A stretch of DNA of 52,027 bases from JBBTIS01 sp038059855 (lineage in GTDB: Bacteria; Elusimicrobiota; Elusimicrobia; JACQPE01). The position numbers and the translations under genes were made by a program. A model generated the notes under the pieces. That model was not told where the DNA came from, made no database searches, and saw nothing but the letters and a program-made list of their open reading frames with translations. The stretch is taken from contig CAYHKQ010000003.1 of assembly GCA_964357255.1 (NCBI GenBank), forward strand, positions 1 through 52,027, in the 5' to 3' direction. Below, piece by piece: positions 1-8,036 of the stretch (its first letter is position 1; every line of letters begins with the position of its first letter).

Positions 1-1
1 A

Positions 2-1270
2 GACGGAATTGTGCTTGTTGGCGTCCCAAATGGTTTTTCCAAAGAATGGCTAGAAAATAAATACCATAAGTTTATTTTAAAATCAATAAGGGAGCTTTTG
101 CCGTCAATTAGGTCAGTACAATACGTTATATCGCCGTTATCAGCTGCTGTCAAAATAAAACCCAAAAAAGAATTTGTTTTAGCCCCGGAGGAACAAATGC
201 ATTTTAAAGAATTCTATGTAGATCCGAAAACAAACCTTAACCCTAATCATACTTTAGAATCGTTTGTTGTTGGTTCGTTTAATGAGCTGGCTCACGCAGC
301 GGCTTTAGCTATCATTAAAAATTTGGGAAGAGTCTATAACCCTTTATTTATATATGGCGGAGCCGGCCTTGGTAAAACCCACCTTCTTAATGCCATCGGG
401 CATATCATCGTCAAGAACAGCCCAAAACTAACCGTCCTTTACGTCAACGCTGAAACCTTTGTCAACGACTATATCAACTCCCTAAAAACCCGAACCGTGG
501 ATTCTCACCGAGAGCGCTGCCGAAAAGTGGATTGCCTTTTAATGGACGACGTGCAATTTTTGGTCGGAAAAGAACATTCGGAACAGGAATTTTTTCACAC
601 CTACAACGCGCTTCTTGAAACCAGTCGGCAAATCGTTATAACAAGCGACCGTTCCCCAAAGGACCTTCAACCCATTGAGTCCCGGCTTATTTCCCGTTTT
701 GAATGGGGCGTGGTTGCCGACATAAAACCTCCGGACTTTGAAACACGGCTTGCCATTTTGCGCAAAAAAGCCGAATTAGAGGAGATTCGGGTTCCGGATG
801 AAATTCTCCAGCGCTTAGCCCAGTGCGTACGATCCAACATCCGCGCCTTGGAAGGCGCTTTTAACAATCTCGTTGCCTATGCCTGCCTTGCCGGCATCCC
901 CATGTCCATCGAAACCGTTGATCAAATTATTCGACAAATGCGCGAAGAGATACCCCGGGGTTCCGGCATGGCTCCCTCTATCGTTAAAATCCAAGAGGTT
1001 GTCGCTCGGAATTACCATGTTGAAATCGACGACTTAAAAGACCGTAGCCGCTCCGCCAGCAAGGTTCTTCCTCGTCAAGTCGCCATGTATCTAGCCAAAA
1101 ATATGACTGGCCGGTCTCTCGAGGAAATCGGCAGGGCCTTCGGCGGCAAGGATCATTCCACAATTATTTATGGGGCCGGCAAAATTGCCGCCCTTGTCCG
1201 GACCGATCCTTTTATGTCAAAATTTATCAACAAACTTGAGGAAGAAATCAATAAAGAAGCGATTCTTTGA
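2..1270 (+). CDS. dnaA: Chromosomal replication initiator DnaA (5' end outside window)
   Basis: DnaA is the AAA+ ATPase that binds DnaA boxes and melts the replication origin. The frame is open from base 2 and its first residues (DGIVLVGVPNGFSKEWL) match the middle of DnaA domain I, so about 35 N-terminal codons lie left of the window; the GTG at base 11 is not the real start. Visible motifs, counted from that GTG: Walker A GGAGLGKTHLL near residue 116, Walker B LLMDDVQF near 176, sensor 1 ITSDR, box VII SRFEWG, and the domain IV DNA-binding signature GGKDHSTIIYG near 378. The linker domain II is short. It heads the dnaA-dnaN-dciA-gyrB-gyrA block, a classic arrangement near oriC. Family assignment is certain. 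Confidence 0.97.
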   Translation, partial: DGIVLVGVPNGFSKEWLENKYHKFILKSIRELLPSIRSVQYVISPLSAAVKIKPKKEFVLAPEEQMHFKEFYVDPKTNLNPNHTLESFVVGSFNELAHAAALAIIKNLGRVYNPLFIYGGAGLGKTHLLNAIGHIIVKNSPKLTVLYVNAETFVNDYINSLKTRTVDSHRERCRKVDCLLMDDVQFLVGKEHSEQEFFHTYNALLETSRQIVITSDRSPKDLQPIESRLISRFEWGVVADIKPPDFETRLAILRKKAELEEIRVPDEILQRLAQCVRSNIRALEGAFNNLVAYACLAGIPMSIETVDQIIRQMREEIPRGSGMAPSIVKIQEVVARNYHVEIDDLKDRSRSASKVLPRQVAMYLAKNMTGRSLEEIGRAFGGKDHSTIIYGAGKIAALVRTDPFMSKFINKLEEEINKEAIL

Positions 1271-1275
1271 TTTTT

Positions 1276-1313
1276 TGTTAATAAATTTGGGATACTATGC
1301 AAAGTTATCAACA
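1276..1313. promoter_or_regulatory. Pair of DnaA-box-like sites between dnaA and dnaN
   Basis: The AT-rich spacer between dnaA and dnaN holds TTATCAACA on the plus strand (1305-1313) and TTATTAACA on the minus strand (1276-1284). Each differs from the consensus TTATNCACA only at the sixth base, and both carry the same change (A for C). They could serve DnaA autoregulation of dnaN or be part of the origin, the rest of which would lie upstream of dnaA outside the window. No SD sequence was seen before dnaN. The functional role is inferred. Confidence 0.45.
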
Positions 1314-1377
1314 GTCTGTTCACAATCCAATACAACGAAAAATGGCCGTCGTCCACGTTACAAACAAACCAATGAAT

Positions 1378-2526
1378 ATGAAGATTAAAATAGATAATAA
1401 AGAATTAGTAGACAGGCTACAAATTGTTCAAAACTTAATTTCCCACAGAGCCACATTGCCAATTTTGTCAAATTACTTGCTTGAAGCGGACGGCAAGACC
1501 GGCAAATTGTGGATCACGTCAACCGACTTGGAGGTCGGGGTTCGAAGTTGCATTGACGCTCAGGTCGAGGAAGGCGGCGCCATCACTCTTCCCGCAAAAA
1601 AACTCGGTGAAATTCTCCATGGATTTCCGACAAACGGAGATCCGTTCGGCGTAACCATGGAGCTTAAAGAAAACAATCGCGTTCAGGTCCTCGTTTCCAA
1701 AGCCAGGTTTCAAATGGCCGGAATCCCCAGGGACGACTATCCCGTTCTTCCGGAATTCCAAGAGGAATCTGCGATACAATTTTCCGCGGCTGCGCTGTCG
1801 GACATGATACAGAAGACAATTTTTGCCGTTAGCTCCGATGAAGCCAGGTACATGCTCAATGGCGCCATGTTTTTTCTTTCTTCCGGCACGGTCGCGTTGG
1901 TAGCAACGGACGGCAGGAGGTTGGCCGCTGTTCGCACAGAGGGCTTCGCGGCGGATAAAAGTTTCAAGGCCATCGTTCCCTCTAAGGCGCTAGTGGAGAT
2001 CAGTAGGATTATCGGGCATTTCGATCCCCAAATGACCTCTGATCAAAAAATTTTAATCGACGTGTCTGAAAACCGTTTAGGGTTTAGGCTTGGCGAGACC
2101 ACCTTATTTTCTCGATTAATTGAGGGAAATTTTCCGAACTGGGAACAAGTGATCCCAAGGAAAGCGGGGGTTTGCGTAAAGGTAAACCGCGAGAATTTTT
2201 TGGCTGTCACAAAACGCGCTTCCGTGTGTATCACCGACAGGGTCGGAACATGCCGCTATAAATTTTTTAAAAACCAATGTCACGTGGCGTCCAAAACCTT
2301 GGGCCATTATGAGTTTGAGGAAGAAATGGACGTATTGAATTATGAAGGCGAAGAGGGCTTGGAAGTCGCTTTTACCCCGGCGCATTTGGTTGATTTTTTA
2401 AAAAATATTAACTCTCAAGTCGTTGAAATATATATCACCACCGCGGTTAACCCTGTTTTATTCGTGAGCCCGGACAACCCTAATTATTCCTACGTTGTGA
2501 TGCCGACTCGCGTTCAGCAGAATTGA
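1378..2526 (+). CDS. dnaN: DNA polymerase III sliding clamp (beta subunit)
   Basis: The beta clamp is a ring that tethers DNA polymerase III to DNA. The product is 382 residues, a normal length. It has the family opening MKIKIDNKELVDRLQIVQNL, the RATLPILSNYLL segment, the TDLEVGVR strand, the ATDGRRLA motif of the second clamp domain, and the C-terminal YVVMPTRV that closes bacterial clamps. ATG 1378 is chosen because the clamp fold begins there; ATG 1372 (two codons earlier) is equally possible, while the frame extends further upstream into non-conserved sequence. No clear SD is visible. The stop overlaps the start of dciA (TTGA), which implies translational coupling. Confidence 0.96.
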   Translation: MKIKIDNKELVDRLQIVQNLISHRATLPILSNYLLEADGKTGKLWITSTDLEVGVRSCIDAQVEEGGAITLPAKKLGEILHGFPTNGDPFGVTMELKENNRVQVLVSKARFQMAGIPRDDYPVLPEFQEESAIQFSAAALSDMIQKTIFAVSSDEARYMLNGAMFFLSSGTVALVATDGRRLAAVRTEGFAADKSFKAIVPSKALVEISRIIGHFDPQMTSDQKILIDVSENRLGFRLGETTLFSRLIEGNFPNWEQVIPRKAGVCVKVNRENFLAVTKRASVCITDRVGTCRYKFFKNQCHVASKTLGHYEFEEEMDVLNYEGEEGLEVAFTPAHLVDFLKNINSQVVEIYITTAVNPVLFVSPDNPNYSYVVMPTRVQQN

Positions 2527-2834
2527 AAAATTTGCCAAAAGCAGGCGCCGCGCGGCCGGCGCGCTCGGGGGGCTTAAAAAGCGCGGGGCAATCAATTTTT
2601 GACGACCGTTTTTTAAGATTTTTGGTTCAAAAGGACCTCGGCGGCGATTTTGAAAAAGCTTTTGGTAAACTATGGCCGGCCATTGACGCGTTTTGCGTTC
2701 AAGAGGGCCTGCTTCGTGTGGTTGCCGGCCACCCAGCGGTCCAATGGGAGCTACGCCTGAGAAAAAGGGAAATGTTGGAGCATTTGAAAATTCATGGAAT
2801 TAACAATGTTCAAGTCGATGGGAAAATTTATTGA
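2523..2834 (+). CDS. dciA: DUF721 protein, DciA-type helicase loader/operator
   Basis: A 103-residue DUF721 protein. DciA members of this family help load the replicative helicase DnaB in the many bacteria that lack the phage-derived loaders DnaC and DnaI. The N-terminal 25 residues are low-complexity and basic; the DUF721 core runs from about residue 30 (DRFLRFLVQ) through LWPAIDAF and GLLRVVAGHPAVQWELRLRK to the end. The start is a TTG whose last two bases belong to the dnaN stop (TTGA), and its own stop overlaps the gyrB TTG in the same way. Lying inside a dnaA-dnaN-gyrBA block, it is best read as the replication DciA. Family assignment is good; the loader role is inferred from family and context. 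Confidence 0.85.
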   Translation: MKNLPKAGAARPARSGGLKSAGQSIFDDRFLRFLVQKDLGGDFEKAFGKLWPAIDAFCVQEGLLRVVAGHPAVQWELRLRKREMLEHLKIHGINNVQVDGKIY

Positions 2835-5350
2835 ACGCTAAAGCTGAAGAGTCCTACACAGCCAAAGAAATCCAAGTTTTAGAAGGCCTTGAGGCCGTTC
2901 GGCGCCGGCCCGCTATGTATATCGGATCAACCGGGCCGAGCGGGCTTCATCATTTGGTTTATGAAATTGTTGACAATTCCATTGATGAGGTGTTGGCCGG
3001 AGTCGCTAAAAATATCGACGTTACGATTCGTAAAGACAACAGCGTTTCCGTGTTAGACGACGGACGCGGCATCCCGGTGGATCCGGTGACCGACGTAAAA
3101 GATCCAAAAATTAAGGGCAAGTCAGCCTTGGAAGTCGTTTTAACCGTGCTTCATGCCGGCGGTAAGTTTGAAAAAAAGGCCTATAAAGTCTCAGGCGGCC
3201 TGCATGGAGTCGGGGTTTCCGTGGTCAACGCGTTGTCCGAGTGGTTGGAAGCTGAGAGTTACCGCGATGGCAAAATTTATCGCCAGCGCTACGTCCGCGG
3301 CAAGCCGACCGGCGAGGTCGAGACCGTTGGAAAAACCCAGGATCGCGGAACGCGCGTGACCTTTCTGCCGGACGCGGAAATTTTTAAGGAATCAATAGGG
3401 GTGTCTTTTGATATTTTGTCAAAACGTCTTCGCGAGCTTGCGTTTTTGAACGCCGGAACCAGAATTACGTTGATTGACGAACGCGAAGACAGAAAGCATA
3501 TTTTTCTTTATGAGGGCGGCATTGTGGAATTCGTCCGATTTTTAAACGCCAACAAAACCCCCATTCATACCGATCCAATTTATATCCACAAAGAAAAAGA
3601 CGATCTTCAGTTGGAATTGGCGCTTCAGTATAACGACGGTTTTGACGAAAACACCTACGCCTTTGTCAATAATATTCATACCGTGGACGGCGGGACGCAT
3701 TTGACGGGATTTCGTTCGGCATTGACTCGCGTTGTTAATGATTACGTCAAGCGCTATGAACTTTTAAAAGGCAAGGAGATTGGTATTCAGGGCGACGATG
3801 TCCGCGAGGGAATGTCCGCCGTGTTGTCGGTCAAAATCATGCATCCCCAATTTGAGGGCCAAACTAAAGGCAAGCTCGGTAATTCCGAGGTCGAAGGCAT
3901 CGTTAAATCCATTGTAGGCGACACGCTCTCTACGTTTTTTGAAGAGCACCCTCAGACGGCCTCGTCCGTCGCCGCTAAGGCTATAACGGCCGCTGAGGCG
4001 CGCGAGGCGGCGAGAAAGGCCAGGGATTTAACGCGGCGCAAAGGCCTTTTGGACGTTTCAACCCTGCCGGGAAAATTGGCGGATTGCCAGGAGCGAGACC
4101 CTTCCCGTTGCGAGCTTTTTATTGTCGAGGGAGACTCCGCCGGCGGTTCGGCTAAAATGGGCAGGGATCGCAAGTTTCAGGCGATTCTTCCGATCCGCGG
4201 CAAAATCATCAATGTCGAAAAAGCCCGGCTTATAAAAGTTCTCGCGAACGAAGAAATTCGAACCTTAATAACGGCGATCGGAGCCGGCGTTGGCGAGGCG
4301 TTGGCCGATGGCGCCGAGGCCAACGGGCATGGTTTTAATATGGCCAAACTTCGTTACGGCAAGGTTATTATTATGGCTGACGCGGACGTGGACGGCCAGC
4401 ACATTCGCACTCTTTTGCTTACGTTTTTTTATCGGCAAATGCGCCCCCTGGTCGAAGCGGGTCATGTTTATATCGCCGTGCCCCCTCTTTACAAAGCAAA
4501 AAAAGGCAAAAAGGAGATGTATCTTGACACGGAAGAGAAACTGGAGAGCTGGACAGCCGGCGAAGTGATGGCGAACTATGAACTTTCAGTCAGAGAAATG
4601 GGCAAGGAAAAGGCGGCTCTTAAGGGGGCCAGGCTCAAGGACCTTTTGGACGCAACCAGCCGGCTGGCCACTTTAAGGAGAAAGCTTTTAAAGAAAAAAG
4701 TTTCCTGGGAAGAAGTTTTGGATTTTATGGTCAAAAAGAAAATTCCTCTTTTTATGCTCGAGCTTAGCGGCGGCAAAAAGGTGTATTTTTACAGTGAACA
4801 CGACTGGATTAAGGCTAAGCCCGGATACCTGGAAGCTCGTCGCAAGAAGTTTCAAGAAGAGGGTCTCGCTATGGGCGAAGAGTCCGAGGAGCTTGGGCCG
4901 GACTTTAAGGATTTGGCGGAACTCAAGGAGGCCGAGGGCCTGCTGGACAGGATAGAGAGTCTGGGTGTTCCGCGTCCGGGCCAGGCTGAGGCGCCCAGAA
5001 AATCAAAAAATGGCGACGAGGCGCCCGCGGCGAGCCTGCGGTTTAAAGATATTGACGGCGCGGGAGCGGCGGGGGACGATTTTACGGATTGTCTTGAATG
5101 TTTTGAGAGGGCCAAAGATTTGGTCGTTAAGAGCGCGACGATTCAGCGCTACAAAGGTCTCGGCGAAATGAATCCTGAACAGCTCTGGGAAACAACCATG
5201 GACCCGACTCGCAGGCGCATGTTTAAGATAGAGATGCAGGACTCGGTGTACGCGGATCAAATTTTTACGACGCTCATGGGCGATAAAGTCGAGCCGCGAA
5301 AAAAATTCATTGAAGAACATGCCCTTGAGGTCAGGAATCTCGATATCTGA
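2831..5350 (+). CDS. gyrB: DNA gyrase subunit B
   Basis: GyrB is the ATPase subunit of gyrase, which introduces negative supercoils. The product is 839 residues. GHKL ATPase motifs: EIVDNSIDEVLAG near residue 45, DDGRGIPV near 76 and GGLHGVGVS near 123. TOPRIM motifs: EGDSAGGSAKMGRDR near 432 and the metal-binding DADVDGQHIRTL near 517. Between PPLYKAKKGKKEMY and QRYKGLGEMNPEQLWETTMD lies a charged insert of roughly 200 residues, in the same place as the insert of E. coli-type GyrB; its sequence (Lys- and Glu-rich, with a GAGAAGDD linker) is not like the E. coli insert. The start TTG overlaps the dciA stop; the stop overlaps the gyrA ATG by one base. Confidence 0.97.
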   Translation: MNAKAEESYTAKEIQVLEGLEAVRRRPAMYIGSTGPSGLHHLVYEIVDNSIDEVLAGVAKNIDVTIRKDNSVSVLDDGRGIPVDPVTDVKDPKIKGKSALEVVLTVLHAGGKFEKKAYKVSGGLHGVGVSVVNALSEWLEAESYRDGKIYRQRYVRGKPTGEVETVGKTQDRGTRVTFLPDAEIFKESIGVSFDILSKRLRELAFLNAGTRITLIDEREDRKHIFLYEGGIVEFVRFLNANKTPIHTDPIYIHKEKDDLQLELALQYNDGFDENTYAFVNNIHTVDGGTHLTGFRSALTRVVNDYVKRYELLKGKEIGIQGDDVREGMSAVLSVKIMHPQFEGQTKGKLGNSEVEGIVKSIVGDTLSTFFEEHPQTASSVAAKAITAAEAREAARKARDLTRRKGLLDVSTLPGKLADCQERDPSRCELFIVEGDSAGGSAKMGRDRKFQAILPIRGKIINVEKARLIKVLANEEIRTLITAIGAGVGEALADGAEANGHGFNMAKLRYGKVIIMADADVDGQHIRTLLLTFFYRQMRPLVEAGHVYIAVPPLYKAKKGKKEMYLDTEEKLESWTAGEVMANYELSVREMGKEKAALKGARLKDLLDATSRLATLRRKLLKKKVSWEEVLDFMVKKKIPLFMLELSGGKKVYFYSEHDWIKAKPGYLEARRKKFQEEGLAMGEESEELGPDFKDLAELKEAEGLLDRIESLGVPRPGQAEAPRKSKNGDEAPAASLRFKDIDGAGAAGDDFTDCLECFERAKDLVVKSATIQRYKGLGEMNPEQLWETTMDPTRRRMFKIEMQDSVYADQIFTTLMGDKVEPRKKFIEEHALEVRNLDI

Positions 5351-7833
5351 TGACAGTTATAAAAGACGAACTTCCTTTGGAAAATAACGCTAGGGTGGAA
5401 CCTAGGGCTATCGAAGAGGAGATGAAATCCTCTTACATTGATTACGCCATGAGCGTGATCGTGGGCCGGGCCCTGCCGGACGCGAGAGATGGCTTAAAAC
5501 CCGTGCACCGGCGCATTTTGTACACCATGGACGAAATGGGCTTGGCCTATAACAAGCCGCACAAGAAATCGGCTCGAGTGGTTGGCGACTGTCTCGGTAA
5601 ATATCATCCCCATGGGGACTCTTCCGTTTATGAAGCCTTAATTCGCATGGCCCAGGATTTTTCCATGGAGAAAGTTTTGGTGGACGGCCAGGGCAATATG
5701 GGGTCTATTGACGGCGATCCTCCGGCCGCCATGCGTTACACCGAGGTTCGCTTGGCCAAGGTCGTTCAGGAAATGATGGCCGACCTTGATAAAAATACCG
5801 TGGATTTTGTTCCCAATTACGACGGCTCTTTAATGGAGCCCAGGGTGTTGCCCGCCAACCTTCCAAACTTGCTGGTTAACGGCTCCTCTGGTATCGCGGT
5901 CGGCATGGCGACTAATATCCCAACCCATAATTTAGCCGAGACCTGCGAGGCCGCGATGGCCTACATTGACAATAATGAAATTACGACGGACGAACTGATG
6001 CAGATTATGATAGGGCCGGATTTTCCGACCGGTGGCCTGGTTTTGGGCACTCAGGGCATCAGGGATTACTATGCCACGGGCCGGGGCAGTTTTACGATTC
6101 GCGCTAAAACTCAAATCGAAGAAACGAAGGGCGGCAAAACCGCCATTATCGTCGAGGAAGTTCCCTATCAGGTTAACAAGGCCGCCATGCTCGAGACTAT
6201 GGCACAGCTTGTCCGCGATAAAAAAATAACGGATGTTTCCGATCTGCGCGATGAGTCCAACCGCGAAGGCGTTCGCATGGTCATCGAAGTCAAAAGAGAC
6301 GGCAATCCCCACGTGGTGTTAAACCAACTCTACCGCCACACCCAAATGGAAACGTCCTTTAGCGTCATCTTGTTGGCCATTGTCAATGATCAGCCCAAGG
6401 TTCTTTCTCTTAAGGACGCCTTGGCCTGTTATGTGGAACATCGGCACGAGGTGGTGGTGCGTCGGACCAAATTTGATTTGGCTAAGGCCCAGGAAAGAGC
6501 GCATATCGTTGAGGGACTGCGTATCGCCATTGAAAACATCAACAAAGTCATCAAGATTATTCGCGAGGCCAAGGACACGGAGTCCGCCAGAAAGGCTTTG
6601 ATGGAGGAATTAGATTTGTCGTTTCGTCAAGCCAATGCGATTTTGGAAATGCGCCTGGGCCAACTAACAGGTCTTGAGCGGCGAAAACTTGACGAGGAAT
6701 ATAAGGAACTATTAAAAACGATCGACCGGCTCGCGTTGATTTTGGAGTCCCCAAGACGAATCCTGGAAATCATTAAAGAGGAGTTAGCCCGGCTTAAAAA
6801 GGATTACGGAGAGGAGCGTAAAACGCAAATCATTCCTCAAGCCGAGGAAACAAAAATCGAGGATCTTATTAAGAAAGAAGAGGTTGTGGTTTCCATCTCC
6901 AATCAGGGCTATATCAAACGCCTTTCCGTGGACGTGTACCGCGCTCAGGCAAGAGGCGGTAAGGGCATAACGGCCACGGACACCAGAGAGGGCGAGGATT
7001 TTATCGAGGAAGCCATGGTGACGGATACCCATGCCGCCATGCTGTTTTTTACCAATCGCGGCCGGGTTTATCAAAGCCGCGTTTATGAGATCCCGGAATC
7101 CTCGCGGATTTCGCGGGGCAAGCCGGTGATTCAACTTATCGGGATCGCCTCTAACAAGGAAGAAAAGATTACCGGCACGGTGACGATTCGTTCTTTCGAG
7201 GCCCGCAAAGCGGGGTTTTTGGTTTTGGCGACGCGTAGGGGCGTTATTAAGCGTTGCGATGTCAAGCATTTTCAGCATATTCGCAAAACAGGGGTCGTGG
7301 CCATTAATCTCAAAGAGGGCGACGTTCTCGTCGGCGTGGCCCATACGGATGGGGACGGCGAGGCACTTTTGGCCACCAAAAATGGCAAATCCATTCGATT
7401 CCCCGAGGCCCAGCTTCGCCCCATGGGCCGGGTTTCGTATGGGGTCAGAGGCATTCGGCTGGAACCATCGGATGAGGTGATCGGTCTTGAAATCGCTAAA
7501 AAAAGCGATCAGCGCACGCTCTTGACCGTCTGCCAGAACGGCTACGGCAAGAGAACGGCCCTGGAAGAGTACCGAGGACAATCCAGGGGCGGCTCTGGAA
7601 CCATTACTATTAAAGCCACGGAGCGCAACGGCCAAGTCATCGGCATTAAGCTCATTAACGATACGAGCGATTTGATGGTGCTCACCGAGAAGGGAATGGG
7701 CGTTCGCTTAAGGGCCAAGGACATTAATATTATTTCCCGCAACACTCAAGGGGTTCGTTTGATTCGTCTTGAAAATGGCGACCGCGTGGCCTGCGTTGAG
7801 CCGATCGCCATTACCAATAACGGCAATCACTGA
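5350..7833 (+). CDS. gyrA: DNA gyrase subunit A
   Basis: GyrA is the DNA-cleaving and DNA-wrapping subunit of gyrase. The product is 827 residues. The catalytic tyrosine is Tyr130 in AMRYTEVRL. The quinolone-determining region GKYHPHGDSSVYEALIRMAQ keeps the Ser equivalent to E. coli Ser83 and has Glu where E. coli has Asp87, a common natural variant. The C-terminal beta-pinwheel carries a GyrA box QARGGKG near residue 533, with Ala for the second residue of the usual QRRGGKG. Having such a box favours gyrase over topoisomerase IV ParC, as does the gyrB partner. The ATG shares its A with the gyrB TGA. The gene is followed at once by a palindromic insertion element. Confidence 0.97.
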   Translation: MTVIKDELPLENNARVEPRAIEEEMKSSYIDYAMSVIVGRALPDARDGLKPVHRRILYTMDEMGLAYNKPHKKSARVVGDCLGKYHPHGDSSVYEALIRMAQDFSMEKVLVDGQGNMGSIDGDPPAAMRYTEVRLAKVVQEMMADLDKNTVDFVPNYDGSLMEPRVLPANLPNLLVNGSSGIAVGMATNIPTHNLAETCEAAMAYIDNNEITTDELMQIMIGPDFPTGGLVLGTQGIRDYYATGRGSFTIRAKTQIEETKGGKTAIIVEEVPYQVNKAAMLETMAQLVRDKKITDVSDLRDESNREGVRMVIEVKRDGNPHVVLNQLYRHTQMETSFSVILLAIVNDQPKVLSLKDALACYVEHRHEVVVRRTKFDLAKAQERAHIVEGLRIAIENINKVIKIIREAKDTESARKALMEELDLSFRQANAILEMRLGQLTGLERRKLDEEYKELLKTIDRLALILESPRRILEIIKEELARLKKDYGEERKTQIIPQAEETKIEDLIKKEEVVVSISNQGYIKRLSVDVYRAQARGGKGITATDTREGEDFIEEAMVTDTHAAMLFFTNRGRVYQSRVYEIPESSRISRGKPVIQLIGIASNKEEKITGTVTIRSFEARKAGFLVLATRRGVIKRCDVKHFQHIRKTGVVAINLKEGDVLVGVAHTDGDGEALLATKNGKSIRFPEAQLRPMGRVSYGVRGIRLEPSDEVIGLEIAKKSDQRTLLTVCQNGYGKRTALEEYRGQSRGGSGTITIKATERNGQVIGIKLINDTSDLMVLTEKGMGVRLRAKDINIISRNTQGVRLIRLENGDRVACVEPIAITNNGNH

Positions 7834-7859
7834 CAAGAAAGGGTTTTTTATTTTTTCTT

Positions 7860-8036
7860 GTAACTACTCGGGTTCCCCTTCCCCGTCATTCCGGCGAAAG
7901 CCGGAATCCATGCCTTCTTTGGATTTGCCTTCACTCGATACCGGCTTTCGTCCCGTCAGGAGACGGGACAGTCCCCTCAATTTTAATAGAGGGTTGGGAC
8001 GCCGGTATGACGAATCCAAGGGGACCTGGGTAGTTA
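7860..8036. mobile_element. Palindromic MITE-like element with REP core, between gyrA and the aminotransferase gene
   Basis: This 177-bp non-coding stretch folds on itself. Outer arms 7861-7895 and 8001-8036 are imperfect inverted repeats that share TAACTAC, TCCCCTT and CGTCAT-CCGGC blocks. Inside are two perfect hairpins: ATTCCGGC-GAAA-GCCGGAAT (7888-7907) and GTCCCGTC-AGGA-GACGGGAC (7950-7969). A 9-base direct repeat TTTTTTCTT flanks it (7851-7859 and 8037-8045), as expected for a target duplication, although this T-rich sequence could recur by chance. The core CGTCATTCCGGCGAAAGCC recurs at 38258. The stop codon of the flanking aminotransferase gene (8034-8036) lies within the right arm. 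The element may also act as a bidirectional terminator for the two convergent genes. Confidence 0.65.

Noticed and set aside
6784..7635. 283-codon open frame antisense to gyrA
   Set aside because: It is the mirror of a strongly conserved gyrA region, with no SD, no recognisable domain and biased composition; a shadow of gyrA.
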